DNA of 64,000 bases from Dysidea avara (taxonomy: Eukaryota > Porifera > Demospongiae > Dictyoceratida > Dysideidae): assembly GCF_963678975.1 (NCBI RefSeq), contig NC_089284.1, positions 2,107,001 through 2,171,000 on the forward strand. The letters run 5' to 3'. Below the pieces are notes generated by a model. That model was not told where the DNA came from and ran no database searches. It saw only the letters and a list, made by a program, of their open reading frames with translations. Position 1 is the first letter of the stretch, and every line of letters begins with the position of its first letter. The position numbers and the translations under genes are program-made. Below, in pieces: positions 1-12,095 of the stretch.

Positions 1-330
1 GATGATGTCATTATTCACTTCCTTCATAATGTGGACACAAGAATCGATGTCTGACTTGGTACGAGGCTATGAGCACTCCTAGGAGTGGCGCTGGAATTCT
101 CTTTTATGCCATAGCTAAACCACAACAATGAATTTATGATCTGTAGAATTGTCAGATGTAGGTTTGTTAATAGGAAGATGGCTGTTTGTAATAGTCTGAG
201 GGGTGTTTTGTGAAGCCATTGACTGGGTGGCCGTGGGGTAGTCCTTAAGTTGTTTATTGAACGGTTCAAGGCGTGAGTTAAAATCAGCAACAGATTCAAT
301 GACATACATGCTAAAGTTCATCCTGGGTGG
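1..330 (-). pseudogene. decayed retroelement-like ORF fragment
   Basis: On the minus strand two overlapping frames read a low-complexity Ser/Thr/Asn/Gln-rich stretch, then FIVVV and, one frame over, YGIKENSSATPRS; a third frame continues DIDSCVHIMKEVN. The pattern of hydrophobic strand, YGI(K/P)E and a T-P-R/S turn resembles the linker before or within retrotransposon ORF1-type proteins. Two frameshifts and in-frame stops mean it is not a working gene. It is cut by the window edge. The assignment rests on pattern only. Confidence 0.3.
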
Positions 331-469
331 TTAGTTTAATTTGGCACATTCACCATGTTCCTACAGTCTGTACCCTGGCCAGTCACATTGGATGCCGCCG
401 TCTTCAACATTTCACTGCATGCAACATACAGGTAGAGAGTGGTTTTTCCCTCCTTGGCTGGTGAGGAGT

Positions 470-990
470 CACTTGTTTGTCTCTCACCAAGGTGGAGTCC
501 TTTCGGAAGGCTCTGAAAGCTTATCTTTTTGGCTTGTTTCTGTGCTTATTTTTAGTTATCTGTATAATGTAAACTATGTAGTTGTGTGTTATGTATGTTG
601 TAAACCAGTGGCAATTCTAGACCTGACCTACAGGGGAGGCCAAGTAGGGAACAGTATGACTATTGTTGAATGACTGTAATATAAAGTAGAATTTCAGGGG
701 AGTCTGGGGGTGCAACTGCAGGATTTTGCAATTTGAAGGCTTGAAAATTTGATAGTAAAAACATGAAAAATGCTAAAAATAACAATGCCAATCTATACTG
801 CAACTTTCCCCCAAGATTTTTAAAAAGTTATTTTTCAGCAGGGGGCTGGCCCCCCTTAGAATCGCCTATGTTGTAAACTATGTAGCTGTGTGTTATGTAT
901 GTTGTTTGAAGCACCCTTGTACAGGCTAAGCCTTTTGGTGCAACCCTGTCTTTTGAGACAAATTAGATAAAATAATAAATAAATAAAATA
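470..990 (+). mobile_element. 3' end of a LINE with simple-repeat tail, interrupted by a MITE
   Basis: Positions 492-572 read VESFRKALKAYLFGLFL and end in TAA; a basic helix of the type SFR-AL-YLF followed by a stop is typical of the C-terminus of LINE reverse-transcriptase ORFs. The untranslated tail runs to an AT-rich repeat of TAAA-like units at about 960-990, as in CR1/L2-type LINE ends. A unit of about 33 bp is present on both sides of the MITE at 606-870, so the tail was tandemly duplicated or the element landed in a duplication. Confidence 0.55.
606..870. mobile_element. hAT-like MITE, 265 bp, with 8-bp target duplication
   Basis: Left end CAGTGGCAATTCTAG and the complement of the right end CATAGGCGATTCTAA form imperfect terminal inverted repeats. 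The flanks TTGTAAAC at 598-605 and 871-878 are identical 8-bp direct repeats, as hAT transposases make. There is no coding capacity. It sits inside the LINE tail. Confidence 0.65.
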
Positions 991-1068
991 TTTGTTTGGT
1001 ATGATTAGACATTTAACGTAAATCCCGGGTCTTAGACACAGAGGTTTTGAATTTAAACTGACGAGATG

Positions 1069-1425
1069 TACAAGTTGAGCTGGATCCTGAAAAACAGCTA
1101 AAAATTAAAAAGTGGATTTTTTTCTCAACTGACATGAGTTAACATTTCAGTCAACCAGATAATTAGTGGTGACAGTAAGGGTGTCAACAACAGACATGCA
1201 TGGTTTAACTCCATTATGAGCAGATAGTAAAGGACACTGTACTTTTATGGCTTCCAAATAGGAAATGTATGGAGAAAATTTTGATTGGCTACAAATATTG
1301 GGTGAGATATTTGAATAAAAAGATATTAGTGAGTCAAGTAGCACTACAAATAAGCCAAATTTCAAGGTTGTGTGTAATTGCATCTATGACTTATTAAACG
1401 CTTTTGAGGATCCAGCTTAACGTAT
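1069..1425. repeat. 345-bp inverted-repeat element, copy 1
   Basis: Begins AGCTGGATCCT and ends AGGATCCAGCT. The interior contains GTTAACATTTCAG and a phrase matching positions 1790-2110 in inverse orientation, and 62390-62545. A non-autonomous dispersed repeat; no coding capacity seen. The flanking 991-1068 and 1426-1789 hold nothing I recognise. Confidence 0.55.
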
Positions 1426-1789
1426 ACGTACGTACTATAGTGGTTACAGTTCTTCAGCATTGAAGTATCAATGGGGGCCCGGTAGCTATGACCCTATTTT
1501 AGAAACCAGGTCAATTTTCTTTTTTAGCTAGCTACAATGAAACACTGAGTGGTTATCTACCTTGTATAAAAATTTTGTGATGATATATTGATTCAGAAGC
1601 ATTCCTATGGCATAACAAACTAACTTTTCATTATCAGTTTATAGAACTGTATATGATGTACAATTACAAGTTGAGCAGGATCTTAGGGCCTTCTGGTGTA
1701 CAGGCTCTGCCTTTACCAAGTACTTTAACATCATAATACTGAAGTGATTTGTCATCAATTTGTCACACCTGATCACTATAGTGTGTGCT

Positions 1790-2135
1790 GAGCTGGATCC
1801 TCAAAAACATTCTATAACTCACAGATGCAATTACACATGATCTTGAAATTTGGCTCATTTGCAGCACTGCTTGACCCACTAAAAAAGATTTCAAAATCTT
1901 TATGTCTGGCACAATGTTTACGGCCAATCAAAATTTTCACCATACATTTCCTATGGGGAAGCCATAAAACTATAGTTCCATTACTACTCTTTCCCGAACT
2001 TGTAATGGAGCCAAACCATACATGTCTGTTATTCAGTGACACCCTTGCTGTCACCGCTAATCATCTGGTTGGCTAAAATGTTAACTCACTTGAGAGAATC
2101 CACTTTGAAGTTTTAGCTGTTCTTCAGTATGTTTG
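1790..2135. repeat. 345-bp inverted-repeat element, copy 2 (opposite orientation)
   Basis: Starts with the same AGCTGGATCCT terminus and reads through the family interior in the direction opposite to 1069-1425; the far terminus is eroded. The short ORFs on both strands here are by-products. A tRNA-like box B (GGTTCGAGGCT on the minus strand, near 2185) follows but I cannot fold a tRNA around it. Confidence 0.5.
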
Positions 2136-2626
2136 AAAAGTAGGAGAAAGAAGAAAAAATCCATGACTGGACCTGGGCAGCCTCGAACCTGCAGCCATCC
2201 GATTCACTTTGTTGACAAAGATTTCCATTCTTACCATCTAAAATGGATGAAAAGAGATTCTTGATAGTTTTATCATTTGTTCATTGTGCTTTTCCCCAAT
2301 TGAATCACTTGTAATAGCTATTGTCTAAAGTGTTTGGTTTTGGGAATGAACCGGCAAATCATGCACCCAATTTGTAAGTTAATTGGTGTCCCACGCATTG
2401 TGAAACTGCTGCATGGTGTGATATAATTGACATAGCTATGGGTGTGAAATTTCACATCAAGAAGACTTAATAGTTGCTTTATCAAAATGTGCACAAAAAA
2501 AATTGTTTTCGTGCCGCGCCCGCGTGTTATGGCCCCGCAGGAGGAAGGCCCAGCCTAAAATGTAAACAATCGCGGTATTCGGTCAGCCAATCAGGCCTGC
2601 GAAAGGGGCATGTCTGTTTACTTGCA

Positions 2627-3787
2627 ATGGTGGAAATTCATCGACACTGTGTTAATTGCGTATGGCGGCACTGTAAGTTTTCAGAATGCACTTTGGTGGA
2701 TTGTGAGTATGGATGTGGAGCAGTTACTCATCAGTGCAAGCTGCAGGATCACGGGGAGTTGTGCCCGAACAGAATAGTTACTTGCATAAATGTGCATTAC
2801 GGATGTGAGGAGTTGCTGCCACGATACAAGATTAAGTCACATTTAGCACATTGCCCCGCCTCTGTCGTTCGGTGCAAATTTACGTGGGAGCATGTTGATC
2901 GCAACATTTTGAATACTAGTGTCAACGGCGTCCCGCCGCACCACGGGACCCACCCCTTGACAACCCACGACAACAGTGGAGAAAATTTTGTAGAGAAATT
3001 TCTCCAAAGCAACTTGGAACATATTGTCAACAATTTGGAATCAGAGGAGTCCAAGGAGGAACTATGCTCCAAAGTGTTTAGTACAATGATAGAACCCAGT
3101 TCATCGTATATGGCCTTCCCTGAGGAGCCTTATGCTCGATATTGTTCTTACGGAGATCGTTTCCAAACGGAAGCTAAATTGACATTTGTTAGTTCTGCGA
3201 CACCATCAGCGTGTTGTTTCTATATCACCACAAAGTCTGTTCAGCGTCTGCAGCTACGCGTCTTGGTGCAGTGTGACAAAACCTTGAGACGTGATGAGTT
3301 CGAGCAGCACTACAAAATGCAGCACATCAAAGTGCACAGTGCATTATATGGCTGGCTGATGCATCACTGTCCATTCTACGAGTATGGTTGCAACTTCAGT
3401 GTTCCACGGTTTTTGCCTTCTCCGCAATGCTCATTTGTATTCAACAACTGTTCACATGTCTTTACTGTCAAGCCAATAACTGGAGTTGTAGCAGAGGATT
3501 TGCCGCTGGTAGTCTACAGTGGTCAGCAACCAGTAGATAATGGTCATTGTGTGCCTTATGATTTACTTGGCCTATTACCTGTCGAATTACTATGCATTGT
3601 ATTGAGTTATCTTGACTCTGGTGATCTGTTTTGCTTATCACTGACAAGTAGATTTTTAAGGAATGCTTGTCACAGCATGATCAAAGGCAACATGGTGGAG
3701 ATGACATGGGAGCACCAAAATTGCAAGTGGAAGGAGTCAACAAAGGTAAGAATGCTAACTAGGGGTTTTCCTGCAATGCTTGTTTGA
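2627..3787 (+). CDS. F-box protein with N-terminal TRAF-type zinc finger (FBXO30/FBXO40-like), copy 1
   Basis: Single-exon ORF of 386 aa, probably a substrate adaptor for an SCF ubiquitin ligase. Residues about 4-95 are Cys/His-rich (IHRHCVNC, VDCEYGCGAV, HCPASVVRCKFTWE), a TRAF-type zinc-finger pattern. A middle block carries HCPFYEYGCNFSVPRFLPSP. Near residue 310 an F-box follows (LLPVELLCIVLSYLD, CLSLTSRFLRNAC). I chose the ATG at 2627 because it aligns with the start of the paralog at 25693-26823; the frame stays open upstream to 2474 but that part is dissimilar and GC-rich, probably 5' UTR. The last codons differ from the paralog and contain AAG|GTAAGA at 3745/3746, a good splice donor, so the true end may lie in a lost or unrecognised exon. 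A dispersed repeat starts 8 bp after the stop. Confidence 0.8.
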   Translation: MVEIHRHCVNCVWRHCKFSECTLVDCEYGCGAVTHQCKLQDHGELCPNRIVTCINVHYGCEELLPRYKIKSHLAHCPASVVRCKFTWEHVDRNILNTSVNGVPPHHGTHPLTTHDNSGENFVEKFLQSNLEHIVNNLESEESKEELCSKVFSTMIEPSSSYMAFPEEPYARYCSYGDRFQTEAKLTFVSSATPSACCFYITTKSVQRLQLRVLVQCDKTLRRDEFEQHYKMQHIKVHSALYGWLMHHCPFYEYGCNFSVPRFLPSPQCSFVFNNCSHVFTVKPITGVVAEDLPLVVYSGQQPVDNGHCVPYDLLGLLPVELLCIVLSYLDSGDLFCLSLTSRFLRNACHSMIKGNMVEMTWEHQNCKWKESTKVRMLTRGFPAMLV

Positions 3788-3794
3788 GTTTGTA

Positions 3795-4870
3795 TCATAT
3801 ACTACGATAGTAGTGTATAGTAGGGACCACAAAGGAGTAGGCGTGGTGCACGAAATAACATCACCAGCTTCAATTTTCCCTGACAACGATGAGGCAGTAT
3901 TGGTTAGGTAAAACTAAGCCCCTGCAAACAGGCTTTCAGATCGACTCGAAACACTTTCAACAAGTTGCTACAGAATTTTGAAGATACTTTATTTTCTACT
4001 GACTGCCTGACTGACTGATGCCTCCAGACAAGTGTAACTCAATAATGGCTAAGGCTACAGGCTTGATTTTTTCACTGTTCGGCATCGCTTTGGCCTGAGA
4101 GGTGCCTTTTGGCACACCGCAGTACATACAATGCATTCTTCATGGACTTACCAGTGTCCTCCTTTGTGTCCCATTCATCTTTGCTGACAGTGAAAAGTGT
4201 CAATTTGGCAATAGCATGTGATGGCTTCCCTTCGTAACAGAAATTGTCCATATTTGTCATAGGGGCTATTTTGATAGCAGAGGTGCTTTTCAAACAGTTC
4301 TTGATTCGTACTGCTATGTAACGGATTGAAAATAGCCAACAACGAAGCGTAATGGATACTTCACTTTTTTCAGATGATAATTGATATAACTGGGGCGCGC
4401 GGCACCATTTCTTTCTTTTGGTATGCAGAGGTGCTTTTCGAACAGTTTTTGATTCGAAATGCTGCATAACAGGTTGAACATAGCTGACAACGAAGCATAA
4501 TGGATACTTCACTTTTCAGACAATAATCGGGGTGTACGGTGCCATTTTGCGGGATGTGTGGGTCCACCAGTCATAAATAATTTATTTACAAAAAGTTAAC
4601 AAACAAGTACACAGAAAAATTTGGAATTTTCAACTAGAGTAGGAACCATAACACATCGATAAAACAAGCTGGAGTAGTGGACGATATTAAATCACAGTAA
4701 AATAATAAGAAGTGTTATATCCCTAGTGTGCTCAAGATACCATAATGCACAGTAGGGATATAACACTTCTTGTTTTACTGTGATTTAATATTGAGCTTGT
4801 TTCAGTACTTTTTATCGATGTGTCCTACTCTAGTTGAAAATTCCAAGTTTTTCTGTGTACTTGTACTAGT
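3795..4870 (+). repeat. composite dispersed repeat (family A), near-full copy
   Basis: Order of parts shared with other copies: TACTATAGTAGGGACCACAAAGGAG-type head, a block ending TTTTCTACTGACTG with a short CTGA/TGCC simple repeat, a block with GGTGCCTTTTGGCA and CTTTGTGTCCCATTC, two tandem subrepeats of about 150 bp (starting GCAGAGGTGCTTTT near 4279 and 4427), then CCAGTCATAA and a foldback. The foldback arms 4603-4722 and 4749-4866 are inverted repeats with a loop of roughly 25 bp. Other copies: 7490-8730, 9430-9960, 10455-10720, 46165-46690, 47110-48360, 50786-51740; inverse copies at 13640-13960, 28960-29060, 29330-29500, 33745-33990. No protein is encoded. From 4870 to 5440 I see nothing further. 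Confidence 0.65.
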
Positions 4871-5832
4871 AGTAGTGGGTTTGCAGTCTCTAAGTGATTA
4901 GCATGCATGATATGTAGCTACATGCTGAAGGTAAAACAGTGCAGTGTAATAATAAAGTTCATAGGGTACATGCACCAAGTAATGAAATATACCCTAATAG
5001 AACAGTCATATAGAGAGATCCATAGCTATAGGCGTAGCAAACTATTTTTAGATAAGGGGGCTCTGTTTAGATGGTTATCAAGCACAGTCAACATGCGGAT
5101 TTAGCCTTCTGAGATCAATTCTGAAGGAAATTTTACATAATGATTGCTCCATTAGAACAACTGACTGTACAACTGCACGTGCATGCCAGTGTGCTTGTGT
5201 GTAGCTTGCATTGTGTATGCCAACCATATGTGGCACTATCTGCATGTTCATTCATGTTTATCCTCAGATTTCAGCAAAACATATGTTTGTCACATGGATA
5301 ATCAATTTGTACACATTGTTCCATTAGAGTATTTCAATACTAACAGCAGAAAATCATTAGGGGGGCTCTTGGGTTGCTACGCCTATGATAGCTAACAGGA
5401 AGCTTCTATGAAAGGGGAAAGAAGGGTAGACATATTTAATTGTTCACGAGTATAAAGAAAATTAAATACATAAAAATAAAACTTGAATTGAAACAAGGGA
5501 GGTTGCCAATACACCTGCAACTCTATCTTAAGTCATGACAGTAATATGACTGCATAGAGTAGAAATCAGTAGCGGAGGAAGTAGTTGATGTCAGAGGGGG
5601 CTGGCCAGAGTATAGAATCTCTGGCAGCAGGGGGTCTGGGGAGATGAAGACCCCCAAAAGCTATAGCTATTTTAGCTTTTACACTCAAAGATCACCAAAA
5701 TTAATTTAGAGTAATTTTATAGGTACAATTTGAAGCATTACTAAAACACAACTTTTAGTCAAAAGTATTTAAAACAGGCTATGAGTTAATCAGGAACATA
5801 TAGCATTTATAAGCAGTACAAACAGTCTTTAG

Positions 5833-5915
5833 ACACCTGGAAACACTTGGTACAGTAGTAAGACACCAACTCTCAAAGTAATAAGAGGTACCTGGTTCGA
5901 TTCCTGATGCAAGCA
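5833..5915 (+). ncRNA. tRNA-derived (SINE-head-like) sequence
   Basis: TGGTACAGTAGTAAG is box A-like and GGTTCGATTCC is a perfect box B, about 40 bp apart, followed by a T-rich tract. The acceptor stem is not convincing, so this is more likely a tRNA-derived SINE head or pseudogene than a working tRNA. Confidence 0.35.
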
Positions 5916-5941
5916 TTTTTATTTTCATTTAATTTTTTTAC

Positions 5942-6463
5942 TACCGTATAATGGGTTATTTTCAAAGGAGTTAATTTTCAGATTATTCGAAGAACATCGC
6001 TTCTACAAAAATTTAACTCTTCAAATATAAAGTTGCCTTGTGCTAGGTCAGATGAATTCTACAGTATCTACTAACACAAATTGCTTATCATCCCAGGTAG
6101 AAAATCAATAGATATCTCTTTTACATACCTGGTGAAAAACTTCACTTTCTTTATAATGCTGCAACTGGCAGCCACTCCCATGCCAAATTGATCATGAAGA
6201 CCATTGGCAAAACCAAAATTCCCCAAGTGCAGCTATCCATATTTCTTTATAAATACAATAACCCTTAACGACTGTTTCAATTTCAATTGTACCACTACAT
6301 GTGGTTGCCATCTGCACTTAATTTAGCTGCCACGCGTGTATGAAAATATTTTTAGTGGTGCTATGTACGACGGTAGAACATTCAAAATTTAAACATTTGA
6401 AATTTATTTTAGCAGCTGCTCTTTGAAAATTTCCCCTTTGAAATTAACCCAATATACGGTACT
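5942..6463. mobile_element. TACCGTATA-type MITE nested in the hAT-like element
   Basis: Left end TACCGTATAATGGGTTATTT and the complement of the right end TACCGTATATTGGGTTAATT are near-identical inverted repeats. The same TACCGTATA terminus bounds elements at 21722-21956 and 48557-49000. The ends suggest a Tc1/mariner-like TA target; this is inference. Confidence 0.5.
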
Positions 6464-7489
6464 TTTAGGAACACATTTTATGAAGGCCTTGAATGCTCTA
6501 TTAAGGTATTTGAGCATTCTATTAGAGTATATCACGGTTTCAGCCCCACTCCAAGAAGGACAATTTCAGCATGATATCATTCTGAGGGGGGAGACTAACC
6601 CCCTAGTCCCCCTTCCGCCACCCATGATAGAAAGAAATCATTTGTCCACTAGTATATAGCTGCAGGTACCACAGGCAATCTCCCTTGTTTCATGGCTTTT
6701 TATTTCTATTGTCCCTACTCAAATGTAAATTTCTAATTTTTTCTTTAATTTGTTTACTTTTTTCATAATTTATGACTGGTGAAAGAAAGAATAGCATTGC
6801 ACAACAAAATGTGTTATCAATTACTGAAATGCAATGGGGCTATTCTGCTTTGTTCCTAGCTTTGTCTGCTCGCAGTATTACAAATGAAGGGCGTTATAAG
6901 ATATGAATCAATCTACTCACTATGAAAAGTATTCTCTAATAGCCATCAATAGAAGCCATACCCACAAATCAACACGTAAAAGAGAAAGAAATGTTTGGGA
7001 TACAAAGGAGGACAAAGGTAAGTCCACAATGCATGTATTGTAGCCAGGAGAGGCAGAGAAGGGGGCTGTAGCCCCTCTCAAAAAGATCATGGGGGACCTA
7101 GCCCCATGATCTGACACAATGGGCTATAATTAAGCTGTCATTGAGAGCCTAGCTCAATAGCATCAATAATTTGAGATACTTTAATAGAGCAGTCAAGATC
7201 GAGATACTCTAATAGAGCAGTCATAGTATTCTCTAGAGGAGCAGTGTAACAAGCTATGTGTGTAGTCATAAACATAATACTATATTGTCAGCAGGTAGTG
7301 ACCTTTTTTTTTTTGGTGAATTATGTTTGGCTGAAGGCATCATTTAGTCAGTAGAAAATGCAAAACTCTTAAAATTGTGTAACAACTCATCAGAAGCAGT
7401 TTGACTCATTCTGAAGGCATATTTCATCATGAAGGAAAGGTAAGGCTGGCTTTTGAGTGATATTTAATGGCAGAAAACTGCAAATCATC

Positions 7490-8730
<1,241 letters not shown>

Positions 8731-9429
8731 AGCGACTTGCATGTGCATTGTGTACCTACTAGACTTAGTCCCTGGCCTAAGAAGCACAATATTCTATATT
8801 AGTCCAGCCACAGGCCTATAGGATATTGGCATGTCACCATTTGTTAAGCAGTGAAGTACTGTGCAAACCAAGCATACATAATGAATGGATATAACTGTGA
8901 CAATTATTTCAATATCTAGAATTAATGTGATATGTTTAGCTACTATATAAAAGAAGTTGAGATGTAACTTTGTCAGTGAGAATATGCATATTCACATGTA
9001 CAGCAAATTAGGAGAGATGAAATATTACTACCCATGAATCAACAACACCTACATGGTAGTAGAGGAAGAAAATGGATGCTAAGGAGGACATAGGTATTTC
9101 ATGCATCAAAGCATTGTCAGCAACTGGATGCACCACCAAACCCCTGCTCTGCAGTGATCACCTACCATGTCACACTTGAACCCTCTTTCAGAAATCCTGC
9201 CTGAAACCTGTTAAATTTTAAACCATTTTAATGTTCATTTCTGTCCAGCAGTTTTACATCCTAGCTATGCATGCCCTGCTTCCCTTATTATCTATTGTGC
9301 AGGTCATTATGTCGTTAGAATCCATTTATGCGTCAACCATGAGCATTCCAGATCTTGTACAGAATGCTATCTATCTATGCACAGACTGTTCTAAGATGTT
9401 GCTTTGTCTTGGATCTAGGAAAGGGTCTG

Positions 9430-9960
9430 GCATTTAAGTATACACAGCATCATAGAGTACAGTAGTACTGTATAGTAAGGATCACAAACATTTGCACTTT
9501 ATTGTATCCTCACCTTTCCTTCGTAGCAATTGGCAATATTAGTTAGGTGCAATCAACCCTAAACATGACTTGATATGTTTCTGACAGGTTACTATAACTA
9601 AGTTGTGCCTTTTTGCTTTTTGTGATCCTTTCTTCTTCTACTACACCATGTAGGTGTCGATTCATGGGTAGTGTGGTAATGGCTTTTTGTGCTTATAGGC
9701 GGCTATCACTTATACTGTTCATTTACAATTGCTGTATATCAGGAAGAATATAGCTGAAATCAAAACAGAATTGCCAATTTGCTTTTCAAAGGATGTTCCT
9801 TCATAATTTATAAATAAGTCTGGTGCCATTCTTTCCTTTGATGCAGTATATGGTGGTTCATGCACCAGTCACAAAATTATAGACAAAAAGTAAACAAACA
9901 ATTGTAAAAGTAAATAAATAACATGGAACAAGAGAGGTCACCTACACCTGCAGCTATACT
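9430..9960 (+). repeat. family A copy, diverged
   Basis: Contains AGTACAGTAGTACTGTATAG at the head, ATTAGTTAGGTGC, GTGCCATTCTTTCCTTTGATG, CACCAGTCACAAAATTAT and the first foldback arm (GGTCACCTACACCTGCAG). The second arm is not clear. The stretch 9960-10455 shows nothing I recognise. Confidence 0.5.
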
Positions 9961-10454
9961 ATAATGGACGTTTAATCCCTATATGACTATTATATCAACT
10001 TGCTGTTTATGACTCCCTTTTTCGTGGCTTTAATTTTTACGAAGTGGATATACCGGTCATAGTTCACATATTTATTTAGCTGGTAACTTGTTGCATATGA
10101 ACACTAGAAATTCATTCCAACGTGGTAGGATTAAGAACACCAATCTTATGATTAGCCCCTTGAATTAGGAACCATGCTAAACAGCAGTTTGATGAATGCA
10201 AGTAACTGGAACAAGTATGCTTTTATGTTGCAAAATGTTTGCGCACCTGAATCATCCATGCTAAAATTAATGTTACTATATTAATATAGCAGTTCAGGTG
10301 AACGTGAACAGACTGTAGAGAGAGCTTCGAGGCTGGCTTTTGTCTGTCTTTTTTTTATCTTTCTACAGGTAAACAGAAGAACTGCTAGACTTTAGGTGAC
10401 TTAAAAATTAAATTTTGTAACTTCATGTTATTTCCTGGAGTACTACAAAAATAT

Positions 10455-10720
10455 TAACAAACATTATCATACAGTACGATAGTACTGTATAGTAAGGGTT
10501 GGTAAAAAATCATATGGCTTCATGGATTTTCGCACCTCAAAAAATGGCCTTGCAATAAATTTTACCCGAAAAAAACCATCTGGAATGCATTAGTACTGTT
10601 ATAATGATGCTGTACCTTGGGTAAACGAAGCGAAAAGTCGAATGTTTCGATGTACAGTGAGTTTTAAAAATTTCAAAATTCACCTACATTTCGTCTGCCA
10701 GCCTGCCTGCTGTAAGACCC
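10455..10720 (+). repeat. family A fragment
   Basis: Only the head (CATACAGTACGATAGTACTG) and the block through CTGCCAGCCTGCCTGC are present. Downstream, 10934-10991 holds a perfect tandem duplication of a 27-bp unit (AAGATGAGGGTGAACGGGTG and onward); the rest to 11345 is unremarkable. Confidence 0.4.
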
Positions 10721-11345
10721 GGTAGCGCTAGGTGTACGGCTCCAGAAATTTCAGACAGTTAAGGTAATGATGTCGGATTCACGAATCTGTTGTTCCGATT
10801 ACGTTCTGTCCACTGCACCATGCTATTTGCTTTCATCAACTTCTCGAAGGATAATTAATAATTGCGGTGCTTAATAGTTGCGGCACACGCCACAACCCCA
10901 AACACATAATTTTAACGAAGTGTGAATACGTGTGCGTAAGATGAGGGTGAACGGGTGTAGTACCTAAGATGAGGGTGAACGGGTGTAGTACCCAAGGAGT
11001 TGTCTCTAGCATTTGTTAACGCTGAGTAGTTGTCTTTTGGTGAGGTAACTAGCTAATAATGTCTTTGAGGGGCGGATCTACTTTGGGATCCAGACTTCTA
11101 AAAGCGAGGGTTCCACTCTAATAATATTGGTGGACTCTCCAGCATTGTTTTACTATAAAATCATCAACATTTAGGCCATTAGAAATGCAACTGAAGCCTT
11201 AAACAGTTGCTGTAATAGCTTTAAAACAAGACAATAATTATTTTTAGAGGCGCTTATTGCATAAGAAGGTAATAGATAGCTGCTTCAAGTGATATTTATA
11301 CTATGTGGAAAACAAAAAGAGTATTAGACAAAAAAAGTAAACAAA

Positions 11346-11738
11346 CTAGCTATTTTAAAAATTTCAAAAGGAAGTAGGGGTTGATATACGTACACGCTAC
11401 AAAAAGTAAGGAAACAAACTCAAAATGTTACAGCTGAAATGAGAAATGATCCAGCAGTAAAAGTAAGGAAACAAGATTAGACGACTACTTGCTAAAATGA
11501 GACATACTTTAATCCCTACTTTTGGCAAATTTGATGGTCTCATTTCAAGATGCTAGCCAAAAGTAGGCATTAAAGTGTGTCTCATTTTAGCAAGTAGTCA
11601 TCTAATCTTGTTTCCTTACTTTTTACTGCTGGATCATTTCTCATTTCAGCTGTAACATTTTTGAGCTTGTTTCCTTACTTTTTGTAGCGTGTATATCAAC
11701 CCCTACTTCCTTTTGAATTTTTTTTAAATAGCTATATG
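11346..11738. repeat. 393-bp near-perfect palindrome (foldback element)
   Basis: Arms of about 180 bp (11346-11527 and 11557-11738) with a loop of about 30 bp. Matching pairs include AAAAGGAAGTAGGGG/CCCCTACTTCCTTTT and GACTACTTGCTAAAATGAGA/TCTCATTTTAGCAAGTAGTC. Arm words such as AAGTAAGGAAACAAG resemble the family A foldback. Few mismatches separate the arms, so the insertion or arm conversion is recent. Confidence 0.75.
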
Positions 11739-11748
11739 TACTAGTAAT

Positions 11749-12095
11749 AGCATGGGTAGCAGTGAAAATTGGGACAAATACCACGAGTGTTGCATTTCAA
11801 TGCAACAAGAGTGGTATTTATCCCAAATTTCACCGCTATACCCATGCTATTCCCAGTTAATACCATACTCGCTACATATATGCATGCTATGCATTAGCGT
11901 TGCTATGTATACGTAATTTGTCACTATGTACTAAGCACGCGTCAACACTAATTGGCGCTACATTGTTAACATAAATTCTAGCCAATGAAATTGCAATTAC
12001 AACTTTTTCACTGCTACCAGTGAAATACAGGATAAATTTCACTGCCGGCTACTATTGAGACTTTTGTATGGGCAGTGAAACAGGTATGGTATTAA
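11749..12095. repeat. two adjoining inverted-repeat units
   Basis: First, a hairpin at about 11749-11849: TAGCATGGGTAGCAGTGAAA pairs with TTTCACCGCTATACCCATGC. Directly after it, 11857-12095 is bounded by TTAATACCATAC and GTATGGTATTAA. From 12096 to 13190 there is no supported gene; the CTCTAATAGAG-type motif occurs near 12112-12139. Confidence 0.45.

Larger units (their letters stand above)
5567..6626. mobile_element. hAT-like element inserted in the foldback repeat
   Basis: Left end CAGTAGCGGAGGAAG; complement of the right end CATGGGTGGCGGAAGG. Flanks GTAGAAAT and ATAGAAAG agree at 6 of 8 positions, a decayed 8-bp target duplication. The interior is non-coding. It contains a further inserted MITE and a tRNA-like stretch. 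Confidence 0.45.
5440..6790. repeat. foldback repeat arms split by a nested transposon
   Basis: The left arm (about 5440-5540: AACAAGGGAGGTTGCCAATA) and right arm (about 6660-6790: GGCAATCTCCCTTGTTTCA) are inverted copies of the foldback module that ends family A. They were one hairpin element before an hAT-like element landed in the middle. Between 6790 and 7490 there is no gene; the only signal is the recurring CTCTAATAGAG motif near 7171-7223. Confidence 0.5.

Noticed and set aside
2150..2260. tRNA gene on the minus strand
   Set aside because: A box B-like GGTTCGAGGCT is present, but box A and the stems do not fold convincingly.
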